Positions 1 to 9,283 are shown, numbered from the stretch's first letter. The stretch is 32,687 bases of DNA from Micromonosporaceae bacterium (GCA_007130245.1 SLSW01000209.1:1-32687); one strand, 5' to 3'. Notes: a model not told the origin generated them from the letters alone. Numbers and translations are program-made.

Positions 1-1311
1 CGGGACCCGGTCCGGGTCAGCACGCTGGTGCGTGGCTTCGCGGAGCCGCTCGCGGCTGGGCGATCGGGCGGACCACCGGTGCGGACGGTGTGGCCGCGCG
101 GGCGGGCGCGCCGCCGGCGGGTGTTGTACGTGTCGTCGCCGATCGGGCTGGGCCACGCCCAGCGGGACGTCGCGGTGGTGCAGCGGTTACGCGAACACCA
201 TCCGGACGTGCAGGTGGACTGGCTGGCGCAGCATCCGGTCACCCGGGTGCTGGAGGCGGCCGGCGAGCGCGTGCACCCGGCCAGCCACGCGCTGGCCAAC
301 GAGTCGGCCCACATCGAGTCGGAGTCGGGCGAGCACGACCTGCACGCCTTCCAGGCCATCCGGGAGATGGACGAGATCCTGGTGAACAACTTCATGGTGT
401 TCCACGACCTGGTGGAGGCCGAGCCGTACGACCTGGTGGTCGGCGACGAAGGCTGGGACATCGACCACTTCCTGCACGAGAACCCGGAGCTGAAACGGTT
501 CGCGTACGCGTGGTTCACCGACTTCGTCGGGTGGCTGCCGATGCCCGACGGCGGGGACCGGGAGGCCCTGCTGACCGCCGACTACAACGCGGAGATGATC
601 GAGCAGATCGCGCGGTACCCGCGGGTGCGGGACCGGGCGATCTTCGTCGGCGAGCCGGACGACATCGTGCCCGACGCGTTCGGGCCGGACCTACCGGAGA
701 TCCGGCGGTGGACCGAGCAGCACTACGACTTCGCCGGGTACGTGACCGGGTTCGACCCGGCGCGGTTCGCCGACCGGCAGGCGCTGCGGGCCGAGCTCGG
801 CTACCGGCCGGACGAGCAGGTGTGCGTGGTCACGGTGGGAGGCTCCGGCGTGGGCTCTCACCTGCTGCGGCAGGTGATCGCGGCGTACCCGGCCGCGGTG
901 CGCAAGGTGCCCGGGCTGCGGATGGAGGTGGTGGCCGGACCGCGGATCGACCCGGCGTCGCTGCCGTCGTACGACGGGCTGCGGGTGCACGCGTACGTGC
1001 CGCAGCTCTACCGGCACCTGGCCGCCTGCGACCTGGCCGTGGTGCAGGGCGGGCTGACCACCTGCATGGAGCTGACCGCCACCGGCAGGCCGTTCATCTA
1101 CGTGCCGCTGCGGAACCATTTCGAGCAGAACTTCCACGTTGCGCACCGGCTGCGCCGCTACCGGGCCGGGGTGCGGCTGGACTACGACCGGGCCGACCCG
1201 GACCGGCTGGCCGAGCTGATCGCGGCGCACATCGGCACCGCCACCGACTACCGGCCGGTGGCCACCGACGGCACCGCTCGCGCCGCCGCCCTGCTCGCCG
1301 AGCTGCTCTGA
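1..1311 (+). CDS. Alpha/beta-hydrolase-glycosyltransferase fusion, 3' part (5' end outside window)
   Basis: The reading frame is open from base 1, so the ORF-track start (GTG at 28) is probably internal. The first codons read RDPVRVSTLVRGFAEPL, which resembles the C-terminal tail of alpha/beta-hydrolases (usually ..ARDPVKVN..L..F). A short Arg-rich linker (RGRARRRR) follows, then a complete glycosyltransferase domain of the MGT/YjiC (GT1, GT-B fold) type. It opens with VLYVSSPIGLGHAQRD and its C-terminal half carries YVPQLYRHLAACDLAVVQGG and a GRPFIYVPLRNHFEQN sugar-nucleotide-site region. Hydrolase-glycosyltransferase fusions of this kind are, from memory, present in other actinobacteria, and the glycosyltransferase part is highly typical of them. 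Substrate and product are unknown; a small lipophilic or phenolic acceptor is only a guess. It ends 47 nt before the SARP gene on the same strand. The fusion call is inference from about 15 residues; the glycosyltransferase call is firm. Confidence 0.8.
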   Translation, partial: RDPVRVSTLVRGFAEPLAAGRSGGPPVRTVWPRGRARRRRVLYVSSPIGLGHAQRDVAVVQRLREHHPDVQVDWLAQHPVTRVLEAAGERVHPASHALANESAHIESESGEHDLHAFQAIREMDEILVNNFMVFHDLVEAEPYDLVVGDEGWDIDHFLHENPELKRFAYAWFTDFVGWLPMPDGGDREALLTADYNAEMIEQIARYPRVRDRAIFVGEPDDIVPDAFGPDLPEIRRWTEQHYDFAGYVTGFDPARFADRQALRAELGYRPDEQVCVVTVGGSGVGSHLLRQVIAAYPAAVRKVPGLRMEVVAGPRIDPASLPSYDGLRVHAYVPQLYRHLAACDLAVVQGGLTTCMELTATGRPFIYVPLRNHFEQNFHVAHRLRRYRAGVRLDYDRADPDRLAELIAAHIGTATDYRPVATDGTARAAALLAELL

Positions 1312-1358
1312 GGTGTCGCCCTGGCGACGCTGCGGTGACCCCGGTCCGGGAATCTGCC

Positions 1359-4300
1359 ATGCTGGCGGGCGTGCGGCGTGACATGGCTCACGACGCCGGC
1401 ACGGCGACCGGACCCGACGCCGGCTGGTACGAGTTCCGGCTGCTCGGGCCGTTCACGGTGCTGTGCGGTGGAGTTCGCCTGCCGGAGGTGCGCATCGGCA
1501 GCCGCAAGGCCCGCACCCTGCTCAAGCGCCTGCTGATCGCGGGCGATCGGGTGGTCGGCGTGGATGCGCTGACCGAGGCCGTCTGGTCGCGACAGTCCCC
1601 GGAGCAACCGGAGCGGCACATCGCCACGCTGGTCAGCCGCCTGCGAGCGGCCCTGGGCCCCGAGGTGGTGGTGCGGGAGGGCGACGGCTACCGGTTCGGC
1701 GGCGGCCCCGCATACCTGGTCGACCTCGCGGAGGCGAAGCGGCTGGCGGCCGAGGCCGAGACCAGGCTGGCCGCCGGCGAGCCCGGCCTGGCACGCCCCG
1801 CCGCCGCGCGCGCCCGCCAGCTGCTCGAACGCGGCGAGCTGCTGGCCGACGAGCCGTACGCCGAGTGGGCCGCACCGGCGCGCACCGAAGCCACCTCGCT
1901 GGTGCGACGGGTGCGCCGCAGCGCCTGGGCGGCGGCGCTGGTGTTGCGGGACCCGGACGTCGCCGTCCGGGAGGCGGAGGCGGCGCTGGCGGCCGAGCCG
2001 TTCCACGAGGAGGCCTGCCGGGCGCTGATGCGGGCCCACCGGGACCGGGGTTCGCCCGGGTTGGCGCTGGCCGCCTACGAGCGCCTGCGGGCGGCGCTGG
2101 CCGACGAGCTGGGGGTGGATCCGTCGGAGCAGACCCGGGAGCTGCACCTGACCATCCTGCGCGCCGAGCGGGAGGACGCCGGCGAGGCGCCGGGGAACGG
2201 GGACGGTGGCCGGGCGGCGGAGCCCGGTGCGGCCATCCCCGCTGACCGCTCCGGACAGGCGCGCCCACTCGCCGGTGCCGAACCGGTGCTGGTCGGGCGG
2301 CAGGCCGAGGTGGGTCGGCTCCGGCAGGCGTGGTCGGACGCCTGCGCCGGCACGGCCGCGCTGGTGATGCTGGTCGGCGAGGCCGGGATCGGGAAGACCC
2401 GGCTGGCAGGCGAGGCGGTGACCATCGCGCGCGGCACCGGCGGCGGTGTCGCGCGGGCGCGCTGTTACGAGACCGAACGCTCGCTGTTCCTGCAACCGCT
2501 CGCGGACGCGCTGCGCCCGGTGGTGGTCTCGTCCGATCCGGACCTCGTCCGCGAGACCGCCGGCGCGGCAGCGGCGAGCCTGGCGCAGGTCATCCCCGAG
2601 GTGGCTACCGTGACACCGGTGCCGCCGCAGCACCCGGCCAGCCCGGAGCTGGAACGCCGGCGGGTGTTCGAGGCGGTGGCCGGGTTCGTGCGGTCGCTGG
2701 CCGACCGGCACCCGGTGCTGCTGTTCCTCGACGACCTGCACCTGGCGGGAAGCTCCACGCTGGAGTTCCTGCACTTTCTCGCCCGGCGCGCGGCGGGCAG
2801 CCGGCTGCTGGTGATGGCTACCGTCCGGGTGGAGGAGGGCGCCGAGGCACGCGACACCCTGGGCGGGTTGGCGCAGCGGTGGGACGTCGGTCCGCTACCG
2901 GAGGACGCGGTGCGCGAACTCGCCGACCACAGCGGCCTGGCCGGCCTCACCACCGAGATCATGGAGCGGACGCGCGGTCACAGCTTGTTCGTGGTGGAGA
3001 CGCTGCGGGCCATGGGTGAACAGCCGGCCGACCCGGGTGTGGCGGTTCCCGACTCGCTACGCGCCGCGGTGCTCGCGCGGGTGCGCCGCGCCGGCGCGCA
3101 GGTCGAGGAACTGCTGCAGGCGGCGGCCACGTTGGGCGGTAGCTTCGACCCGGATCTGCTGGCCGCGCTCACCGACCAGCCGGTCGGTGAGGTGGCGCGG
3201 CTGGCCGCCGCGGCCACCCGCGCCCGGCTGCTCAGCGAGGCCGGCAGCGCGTACGAGTTCGCCAACGACCTGATCCAGGAGATCACCTACCAGGCGACGC
3301 CGCTGCCGATCCGGGTGGCCCGGCACCGCCGCGCCGCCGCCCTGCTCGCCGACCAGCCGGCGGCGGTGGCGGCGCACGCGAGCCGGGCCGGGGACTGGGG
3401 TGCGGCGACCGAGGCCTACCTGCGCGCCGCGGAGTCCGCCTCCCGCCGGCACGCCCTGCGGGACGCCGAGCGCCTGCTGGAGGAGGCGATCAACGCGGCG
3501 CAGCGGGCCGGGGACCCGGTCGGCGTCACCCGCGCGCGACTGGCGCGTGGTCGGGTGCGGGAAGCTCTCACCGATTATCAGGGCGCATTCGAGGACCACC
3601 GCGCGGCCGCGGACCTGGCGCGGTCGCAGCAGCGGCCGGACCTGGAGCTCGCGGCGCTCCGGCAGCTCGGCGGCGATCTTCTGATCGGCGTGCGGCGACC
3701 GGTGCGGGAGTGCATCCCGTACCTGGAGGCCGCCCTCGGCCTCGCCGGGTCGACCGGGGACGTGGCGGGGCAGGTCGACATTCTTGGCCGGCTGGCGGTC
3801 ATCTGGACCAACCGGTTGCGGTTCGACCGGGCGGACTCGTACGGGCGGCGGGCGCGTGAGCTGGCAACGCCGGACCTCGGTGCCGCGGTGCTGGCCACCG
3901 CGCTGGACGCGGTCAAGACGGTGCTGGCCTACCGGGGAGACCTTGCCGCCCTGGACGACGTGCTGCCGCGGCTGGAGGAGTGCCTGAGCCGGCACGTTCA
4001 CCCGACGCTGCGCGTGTGGGCGGCCTTCGAGTCGGCGCTTCCGGCGGTGGCCCGGGCACAGTGGCCGGTCGCCGAGGAGCGGATCGCGCGGGCGGTGGCG
4101 ATCAGTCGCGAGACCGGTTACGTCGCCTACGAGTCGCCGTTCCTGGCCCACCAGGCATGGATCGCACGGGCGCGGGGGCGCTACGACCGGGCGCGGGAGC
4201 TTGGCGGGCAGGCGGCGCGACTGGCTGCCGAGGCTGGCCACCCGTGGTGGGTGGCGCTGGCGAGCACGGTCCTCGGCTGGACGTTGACCGAGATGGGAGC

Positions 4301-4922
4301 GCTCGACGAGGCCACCGACCGGCTCCGGGAGGGGCTGCGGGCCGCGGAGCGCGACGGCACCGAGAGTTATCTCGTGCGCTGCCTGGGTCACCTGGCATGG
4401 GTGCACAGCCTGCGCGAGGAGTGGAAGCAGGCCACGGAGCTGTGCGATCGCACCGAGGAGCTACTCAGCCAGGTGACCGGTGGGCCTGCGCTGCACGCGT
4501 CCCACGCCACGCTGGCGGTCGCGGCGGCCCGGCTCGCCGTCGGCGCCGGCGACGACGCGGCGCGGTTGCTGGCACCGGTGCAGCACGAGGCCACGGCTGC
4601 TGGCTGGATGGAGCTGTCGGCGTGGGCGGACCTGCTGCTGGCCCGGCACCGGTCGGTCACGGATCCGGCCGCGGCCGCCCGGCAGGCCGGCGAGGTGCTC
4701 AACCGTGCCCGGCGGGACGAGCTGCCGGCACTCGTCTGGCAGGCCCATGGGCTGCTGGCGGGCCTGGAGCCCGCGCAGGCGCGGCGGCACCTGTCGGCCG
4801 CCGACGCCATCGTGGACGAACTCGCCGTGGCCATGGACGGCGTGCGCGCCGCCACCTACCGGCGGTGGGCCGGGGGCTGGCTGCGCCGCCTGGCCGCGCT
4901 GGCCGACGACCGAGGCCGTTGA
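1359..4922 (+). CDS. SARP/AfsR-family regulator: wHTH-BTAD-AAA ATPase-TPR
   Basis: A predicted cytoplasmic transcriptional activator of about 1187 residues. An OmpR-like winged helix (about 23-115, FRLLGPFTVL..., repeated-DNA binding) is followed by a bacterial transcriptional activation domain (about 120-265). After a Gly/Ala/Pro linker comes a STAND/AAA_16 ATPase with Walker A GEAGIGKT (about 340-347) and Walker B PVLLFLDDLH (about 452-461). The second half is Ala/Leu/Arg-rich helical repeats of TPR character with no LuxR helix-turn-helix at the end. The ORF track starts the frame at 90, inside the glycosyltransferase gene, but the family N-terminus begins near WYEFRLLGPF. In-frame starts are GTG 1335, ATG 1359, GTG 1371 and ATG 1383. 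I chose 1359 because CGGGA lies about 8 nt upstream; 1383 is equally possible. Such proteins often control secondary metabolism, yet no biosynthetic cluster is visible here. Its stop lies 4 nt from the convergent XPB gene. Confidence 0.9.
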   Translation: MLAGVRRDMAHDAGTATGPDAGWYEFRLLGPFTVLCGGVRLPEVRIGSRKARTLLKRLLIAGDRVVGVDALTEAVWSRQSPEQPERHIATLVSRLRAALGPEVVVREGDGYRFGGGPAYLVDLAEAKRLAAEAETRLAAGEPGLARPAAARARQLLERGELLADEPYAEWAAPARTEATSLVRRVRRSAWAAALVLRDPDVAVREAEAALAAEPFHEEACRALMRAHRDRGSPGLALAAYERLRAALADELGVDPSEQTRELHLTILRAEREDAGEAPGNGDGGRAAEPGAAIPADRSGQARPLAGAEPVLVGRQAEVGRLRQAWSDACAGTAALVMLVGEAGIGKTRLAGEAVTIARGTGGGVARARCYETERSLFLQPLADALRPVVVSSDPDLVRETAGAAAASLAQVIPEVATVTPVPPQHPASPELERRRVFEAVAGFVRSLADRHPVLLFLDDLHLAGSSTLEFLHFLARRAAGSRLLVMATVRVEEGAEARDTLGGLAQRWDVGPLPEDAVRELADHSGLAGLTTEIMERTRGHSLFVVETLRAMGEQPADPGVAVPDSLRAAVLARVRRAGAQVEELLQAAATLGGSFDPDLLAALTDQPVGEVARLAAAATRARLLSEAGSAYEFANDLIQEITYQATPLPIRVARHRRAAALLADQPAAVAAHASRAGDWGAATEAYLRAAESASRRHALRDAERLLEEAINAAQRAGDPVGVTRARLARGRVREALTDYQGAFEDHRAAADLARSQQRPDLELAALRQLGGDLLIGVRRPVRECIPYLEAALGLAGSTGDVAGQVDILGRLAVIWTNRLRFDRADSYGRRARELATPDLGAAVLATALDAVKTVLAYRGDLAALDDVLPRLEECLSRHVHPTLRVWAAFESALPAVARAQWPVAEERIARAVAISRETGYVAYESPFLAHQAWIARARGRYDRARELGGQAARLAAEAGHPWWVALASTVLGWTLTEMGALDEATDRLREGLRAAERDGTESYLVRCLGHLAWVHSLREEWKQATELCDRTEELLSQVTGGPALHASHATLAVAAARLAVGAGDDAARLLAPVQHEATAAGWMELSAWADLLLARHRSVTDPAAAARQAGEVLNRARRDELPALVWQAHGLLAGLEPAQARRHLSAADAIVDELAVAMDGVRAATYRRWAGGWLRRLAALADDRGR

Positions 4923-4926
4923 CAGG

Positions 4927-6585
4927 TCAGTCGGTGGGCAGTCGTGGCCCGAGGATGTCATCGGCGTCCACGATGGAGTAGGCGTATCCCTGTTCGGCCA
5001 GGAACCGCTGCCGGTGCGCGGCGTAGTCGGTGTCGACCGTGTCGCGAGCGACCACCGTGTAGAAGTGCGCCTGCCGCTGGTCGCCCTTCGGGCGCAGCAC
5101 CCGGCCGAGCCGCTGCGCCTCCTCCTGCCGAGACCCGAACGTGCCCGACACCTGAACCATCACGCCGGCCTCCGGCAGGTCGATGGAGAAGTTGCCGACC
5201 CGGGAGAGCACCAGTGTGGACAGCTCGCCCCGCCGGAACTCCTCGAACAGCTTCTCGCGGCGCTTGTTGGTGGTGGTGCCCTGCACCACCGGTGCGTCCA
5301 GATATTCGCCCAGCTCGTGCAGCTGGTCCAGATAGCCGCCGATCACCAGCACCTGGTCGTCGGCGTGCCGGTCCACCAGCGCCTTCACCACCGGCAGCTT
5401 GGTGCGCGCGGTGGCGGCCAGCCGGTACCGGTCCTCGGCCTCGGCGGTGGCGTACGACATCCGCTCCGCGTCGGTCAGAGTCACCCGCACCTCGGTGCAG
5501 TCGGCCGGCGCGATCCACCCCTGGGCCTCGATGTCGCGCCACGGCGCGTCGTACCGCTTCGGGCCGATCAGGCTGAACACGTCGCCCTCGCGCCCGTCCT
5601 CGCGTACCAGGGTGGCGGTCAGCCCTAGCCGGCGGCGCGCCTGCAGGTCGGCGGTGAACCGGAAGATCGGTGCCGGCAGCAGGTGCACCTCGTCGTAGAT
5701 CACCAACCCCCAGTCGCGGGCACCGAACAGGTCCAGGTGGGTGAACGCGCCGTTGCGGCGCGTGGTCAGCACCTGGTATGTGGCGATGGTGACCGGACGG
5801 ATCTCCTTGCGCTCGCCGGAATACTCCCCGATCTCGTCGGCGGTCAGCGACGTCCGCGCCACCAGTTCCCGCTTCCACTGCCGGCCCGCCACCGTGTTGG
5901 TGACCAGGATCAGGGTGGTCGCCGACGCCCGCGCCATGGCGGCAGCGCCGACCAGGGTCTTGCCGGCGCCGCACGGCAGCACCACCACCCCGGACCCGCC
6001 GGCCCAGAACTGCTCGGTCGCCTGTTCCTGGTAGGGGCGCAGCTGCCAGTCCGCGGTGTCCAGCGCGATCGGATGCGCTTCCCCGTCGACGTAGCCGGCG
6101 AGGTCGTCGGCCGGCCAGCCCAGCTTCAGCAGCGCCTGCTTGAGGCGGCCGCGCTCGCTCGGATGCACCGTGACGGTGTCGTCGTCGATGCGGGCGCCGA
6201 GCATCCCGGCCAGTCGCTTGCTCCTGGTGACCTCCACCAGCACCGCCGGGTCCAGCCCGCGCAGCACCAGGCCGTGCGCCGGATCGTGCAGCAGCTGCAG
6301 CCGCCCGTACCGGTCCATGGTCTCGGCCACGTCCACCAGCAGCGCATGCGGCACCGGATAGCGGGAGAAGCGCAGTAGCGCGTCCACCACCTGCTCGGCG
6401 TCGTGGCCGGCGGCGCGGGCGTTCCACAGGCCCAGCGGGGTCAGCCGGTAGGTGTGCACGTGCTCGGGGGAGCGTTCCAGCTCGGCGAACGGTGCGATCG
6501 CGGTGCGGCACTCGTCCGCGTCCGGATGGTCGACCTCCAGCAGCAGGGTGCGGTCCGACTGCACGATCAGCGGCCCACCACTCAC
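4927..6585 (-). CDS. DNA repair helicase XPB (Rad25/Ssl2-like, SF2)
   Basis: A 552-residue ATP-dependent 3'-5' DNA helicase of the bacterial/archaeal XPB family, presumed to act in DNA repair in the cytoplasm. The N-terminal about 170 residues form the XPB-type damage-recognition-like region. The helicase core shows Walker A PCGAGKT (about 204-210), the DEVH box (about 298-301), motif III GLTATLVRED with the RED sequence characteristic of XPB (about 321-330), and motif VI QRLGRVLRP. The length matches mycobacterial XPB (about 540-550). The start is GTG, strongly supported by the Shine-Dalgarno GGAGGTGATCC 3 nt upstream. The helicase-associated/WYL gene lies upstream on the same strand across a 280-bp gap, the same pairing as Rv0861c/Rv0862c in Mycobacterium tuberculosis. 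The gap means the two may have separate promoters. Identification is secure; its exact repair pathway in actinobacteria is unsettled. Confidence 0.96.
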   Translation of the reverse strand: MSGGPLIVQSDRTLLLEVDHPDADECRTAIAPFAELERSPEHVHTYRLTPLGLWNARAAGHDAEQVVDALLRFSRYPVPHALLVDVAETMDRYGRLQLLHDPAHGLVLRGLDPAVLVEVTRSKRLAGMLGARIDDDTVTVHPSERGRLKQALLKLGWPADDLAGYVDGEAHPIALDTADWQLRPYQEQATEQFWAGGSGVVVLPCGAGKTLVGAAAMARASATTLILVTNTVAGRQWKRELVARTSLTADEIGEYSGERKEIRPVTIATYQVLTTRRNGAFTHLDLFGARDWGLVIYDEVHLLPAPIFRFTADLQARRRLGLTATLVREDGREGDVFSLIGPKRYDAPWRDIEAQGWIAPADCTEVRVTLTDAERMSYATAEAEDRYRLAATARTKLPVVKALVDRHADDQVLVIGGYLDQLHELGEYLDAPVVQGTTTNKRREKLFEEFRRGELSTLVLSRVGNFSIDLPEAGVMVQVSGTFGSRQEEAQRLGRVLRPKGDQRQAHFYTVVARDTVDTDYAAHRQRFLAEQGYAYSIVDADDILGPRLPTD

Positions 6586-6780
6586 TGGATCACCTCCGGC
6601 ACGACAGAACGGGTGGGTGCGGCGCGGTCAACCGCCACCGTCCGGGCAAGTCTGACACGGTTCGCCGCCGGCGCCGGCCGCTCACCGGTCGCCGGCACTG
6701 TGGGGCAGATCACTGGCACCGGGGGCAGAATGTGAGGCCACCAGGCAACCCGCGGGCGGAGTCTCTGCGTCCAAGGGAAG

Positions 6781-6850
6781 TCGACGCTTATCGCGTGCGT
6801 CCGGGCCGGGCCAACGGGGGCGGGCGCCGCGCTAAGCGTCGAAGCGACGC
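6781..6850. repeat. Inverted repeat and overlapping hairpin downstream of the helicase-associated gene
   Basis: TCGACGCTTA (6781-6790) is perfectly inverted as TAAGCGTCGA (6833-6842) across a 42-nt loop. A second hairpin, GCGTCG-AAG-CGACGC (6836-6850), shares part of the right arm, so the two structures are mutually exclusive. They begin 16 nt beyond the stop of the minus-strand gene at 6866 and lie upstream of XPB. There is no T-tract. They could terminate the upstream gene, act as an attenuator, or bind a dimeric regulator of XPB. The rest of the 280-bp gap (6586-6865) shows only the XPB ribosome binding site. Confidence 0.4.
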
Positions 6851-6865
6851 GTCGGACCCGTCCGG

Positions 6866-9283
6866 TCAGGCGTCGCGCGTGGCGGCCGTGATGCGGTGCA
6901 GCGCGAACGTGTGCAGCGTGTCGGTGCGCTCGTCCTCGGCGCGCAGGTAGCCGGCACCGATCGAGACCGGCCGCAGCAGCCGGGACGTGGTCGCGCCGTG
7001 CGCGTCGACATACCCCACCCAGACCAGCGCCCGGTCCCGTACCGCCTGTTGCAGCACCGCCATCGCCTCGGTGTGGGTCTGCGACGCCCCGTCGCCGCGC
7101 CCGTTGTGGCGCACCGCCGCCGGCACCCTGCGGGCGGCCCGCGCCGCGGCGTCCCCGTGGCGGATGTCCTCGACGATGCCGAGCAGTCGCGGCGTGCTCA
7201 TCCGCGGTGCCGCGAACGGGTCGGTGACCACACCGGCCGCCGACCGCGACGGTGCCCGTCGCCCACGCGGGCGCACCAACACCGCCGCGCCGCTGGTGTC
7301 CTCCGGCACCGGCGCGTACCCGGCCTCGCGCAGCGCGCCCAGCAGTCGGGTGGTGGAGGCCGAACTGGCCAGCACGGTCGGCGCCAGCCGGCGAAGCCCT
7401 AGCGGGGCCATTCGCCGGTCGGCCAGCACCTGGGTGACCAGCGCCTGGTCGTCACTGCGCAGGTAGGCATGGGCAGAGCCGACCCGCAGCCCACCGTGGG
7501 AGCGGGCCACGTCGTCGATCAGGTAGCTCAGCGCCTGCGGCACCGCGGTGCGGGCGCGCCGGGCGAACAGCGCGTGCAGGTCCTCGGCGGCGTAGCCGGC
7601 GTCCAGCGCCCGGCGGACACTGTCGCGGGTGACCCGGTGCACGCTGGCGCCCCCGGCCGACTCCGGCTCGGTCACCAGCTCCAGTTCCGCGGCCAGGGTG
7701 GGCTCCGGCGGGCCGGGCACCACCACCGTGAGGTCCGCCTGCACCAGCACCTGGTCGACCGGTTCCGGCAGCAGCCGTTCCAGCACCGACGCGGCCTTGG
7801 CGGTGCCGGCCACGGCTCCAGCGTCGGCGCCGTTCCGGACGCCCAGCGGGTCCCGGTCGGGTTCCGGTGGTGCGGTCACCTCCGCCAGCAGTGCCGCGCC
7901 GTACGAGGTCAGGGCGCCCCTGCCGGTGACCCCCAGCTGGGCGGCTTCGGTGCGCAGGTGCCGGGTCGTCTCGCGCCGGGCGTCGGCGCGCCGTGGCGTG
8001 CGCCAGGCCAGCAGGCCCAGCAGCTCCTCGGTGGACGGCGCCGCCCCCGGACCCAGATCGGCCAGTGCGCGCAGGGCGGCGCGACGCGCCGCCGGTGCCC
8101 CGGTCTGCTCGACCTGGTCGGCCAGCGCACCGATCAGCCGGCCACCGCCGTTGCGCTGCCCGACCAGCGCCGGCGCCCGGGTCATCACCAACCAGGCGCC
8201 GGCCAGGGCACACCAGCGCTCGGCCAGCGGGGCCGACCGCCACGCGTCGTAGCTGCCGGTGGGGCGGGTCTGGGGCGCGGCGCCGCTACCGTGGCGCCCG
8301 CCGGCGCGACCCTGGTCACCACCGGCGTCCGCGTCGGCCTCGGCGACCAGACCGGCGGCGTGCGCGGTCTCCAGCAGCAGCGCGGCGACCGGCTCGTCCA
8401 GCCCCGTCGTCCGAGCGAGCCGGCGCAGATCCCGCACCCCGACGCCGCCAGTGCGCAACACCGGCGCCGGCTCGCTGGCCAGCGCCTCCAGCAGCGCCTC
8501 GGTCTGGCGTACCGCCTCCATCGCCTGCGCGGTGCCGGCCGCGTCCGCCTGGTCCGGGTCCACCGGCGGCGTGGCCACCGGCGGCGGGTCGGGGTGCAGC
8601 GTGCCCAGCGGCCCAGTGTCCCGGCGCAGCAGCAGACCCACCTCGCGCGGCAGTTCCACCGTGGTCAGCGAGATGGCCACCACCAGGCCACGGCTGACCA
8701 GCCAGCCCACCGGTGAGTCGTGGTCGTCGGGATCGGCGCAGGTGCCGACCGGACCGTCGGTGGCCAGCCGCTCCAGCGCGGCCCGCGCCGCCGGCGGCGC
8801 GGACAGCACGGTGCGGCGCAGCCGGGCCGGGTCGGCGACCAGTTCGGCGGTGGACGGGGCCAGGTCGGCACCGGGACGGCCCAGACCGGCCGGGTAGGGG
8901 CCGAGCACCTCGGCGACCGTGGGCACCACGTGCATGGCATCCTCCGGGCCGAACACCAGCGCCCGGGCGCGCAGGTGGTGGATAGCCGCCCGCACCTGAG
9001 CGGCGCTCGCGCCCTCGGCGGGCGCGGCCGCGAGCGCCAGCACCTCGTCGGTCGCCGCGATCCCGTCCGGCTCCTCGGCCAGCCGCACCGCGTCGAGGAT
9101 CTCCAGGTGGAAGCGGTCCAGCCGGTCCACGGCGCGGGTGACCGAGATCCGCGACTGGGCGCGTGCCGCCAGCGCCGACAGGTCCGCCGGCACCGGCACG
9201 ATCAGGTCGGGGCGCAGCCGGAACAGCGTGACCAGCCCGTCGTCGGGCAGGTCCCGCAGCGCGTCGGTCAGCGTGAGGTTCAT
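6866..9283 (-). CDS. Helicase-associated protein (Helicase_C_3 / XPB-Ssl2-like) with C-terminal WYL-like domain
   Basis: An 805-residue protein of the actinobacterial family that neighbours XPB (Rv0862c type). Residues about 1-130 contain winged-helix-like segments (LRDLPDDGLVTLFRLRPDL; LDRFHLEILDAV). The middle is Ala/Leu-rich with a low-complexity linker. The segment VDQVLVQADLTVVVPGPPEP followed by AYLRSDDQAL and LRRLAPTVLAS matches the Helicase_C_3 (PF13625) pattern. The last 55 residues (RALVWVGYVDAHGATTSRLL..RPVSIGAGYLRAEDE..ALHRI) resemble a WYL ligand-binding domain. It has no Walker motifs, so it is not itself a helicase. By context it probably works with XPB, as a loading, nuclease-coupling or regulatory partner; this is inference. 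The ATG start is preceded by GTGGGACGACG (GGGA about 6 nt away). Its exact biochemical role is not established as far as I know. Confidence 0.85.
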   Translation of the reverse strand: MNLTLTDALRDLPDDGLVTLFRLRPDLIVPVPADLSALAARAQSRISVTRAVDRLDRFHLEILDAVRLAEEPDGIAATDEVLALAAAPAEGASAAQVRAAIHHLRARALVFGPEDAMHVVPTVAEVLGPYPAGLGRPGADLAPSTAELVADPARLRRTVLSAPPAARAALERLATDGPVGTCADPDDHDSPVGWLVSRGLVVAISLTTVELPREVGLLLRRDTGPLGTLHPDPPPVATPPVDPDQADAAGTAQAMEAVRQTEALLEALASEPAPVLRTGGVGVRDLRRLARTTGLDEPVAALLLETAHAAGLVAEADADAGGDQGRAGGRHGSGAAPQTRPTGSYDAWRSAPLAERWCALAGAWLVMTRAPALVGQRNGGGRLIGALADQVEQTGAPAARRAALRALADLGPGAAPSTEELLGLLAWRTPRRADARRETTRHLRTEAAQLGVTGRGALTSYGAALLAEVTAPPEPDRDPLGVRNGADAGAVAGTAKAASVLERLLPEPVDQVLVQADLTVVVPGPPEPTLAAELELVTEPESAGGASVHRVTRDSVRRALDAGYAAEDLHALFARRARTAVPQALSYLIDDVARSHGGLRVGSAHAYLRSDDQALVTQVLADRRMAPLGLRRLAPTVLASSASTTRLLGALREAGYAPVPEDTSGAAVLVRPRGRRAPSRSAAGVVTDPFAAPRMSTPRLLGIVEDIRHGDAAARAARRVPAAVRHNGRGDGASQTHTEAMAVLQQAVRDRALVWVGYVDAHGATTSRLLRPVSIGAGYLRAEDERTDTLHTFALHRITAATRDA

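Noticed and set aside
90-1358. N-terminal extension of the 1610-residue ORF (90..4922)
   Set aside because: It reads a second frame of the glycosyltransferase gene as Arg/Gly/Ala low-complexity; recognisable SARP sequence begins only near 1425.
1248-2774. 508-residue minus-strand ORF
   Set aside because: Antisense shadow of the SARP gene with His/Gln/Arg-rich composition typical of reverse-frame reading in GC-rich DNA.
4958-6511. 517-residue minus-strand ORF overlapping XPB
   Set aside because: Alternate frame of the XPB gene, low-complexity Arg/Gly/Pro sequence without motifs.
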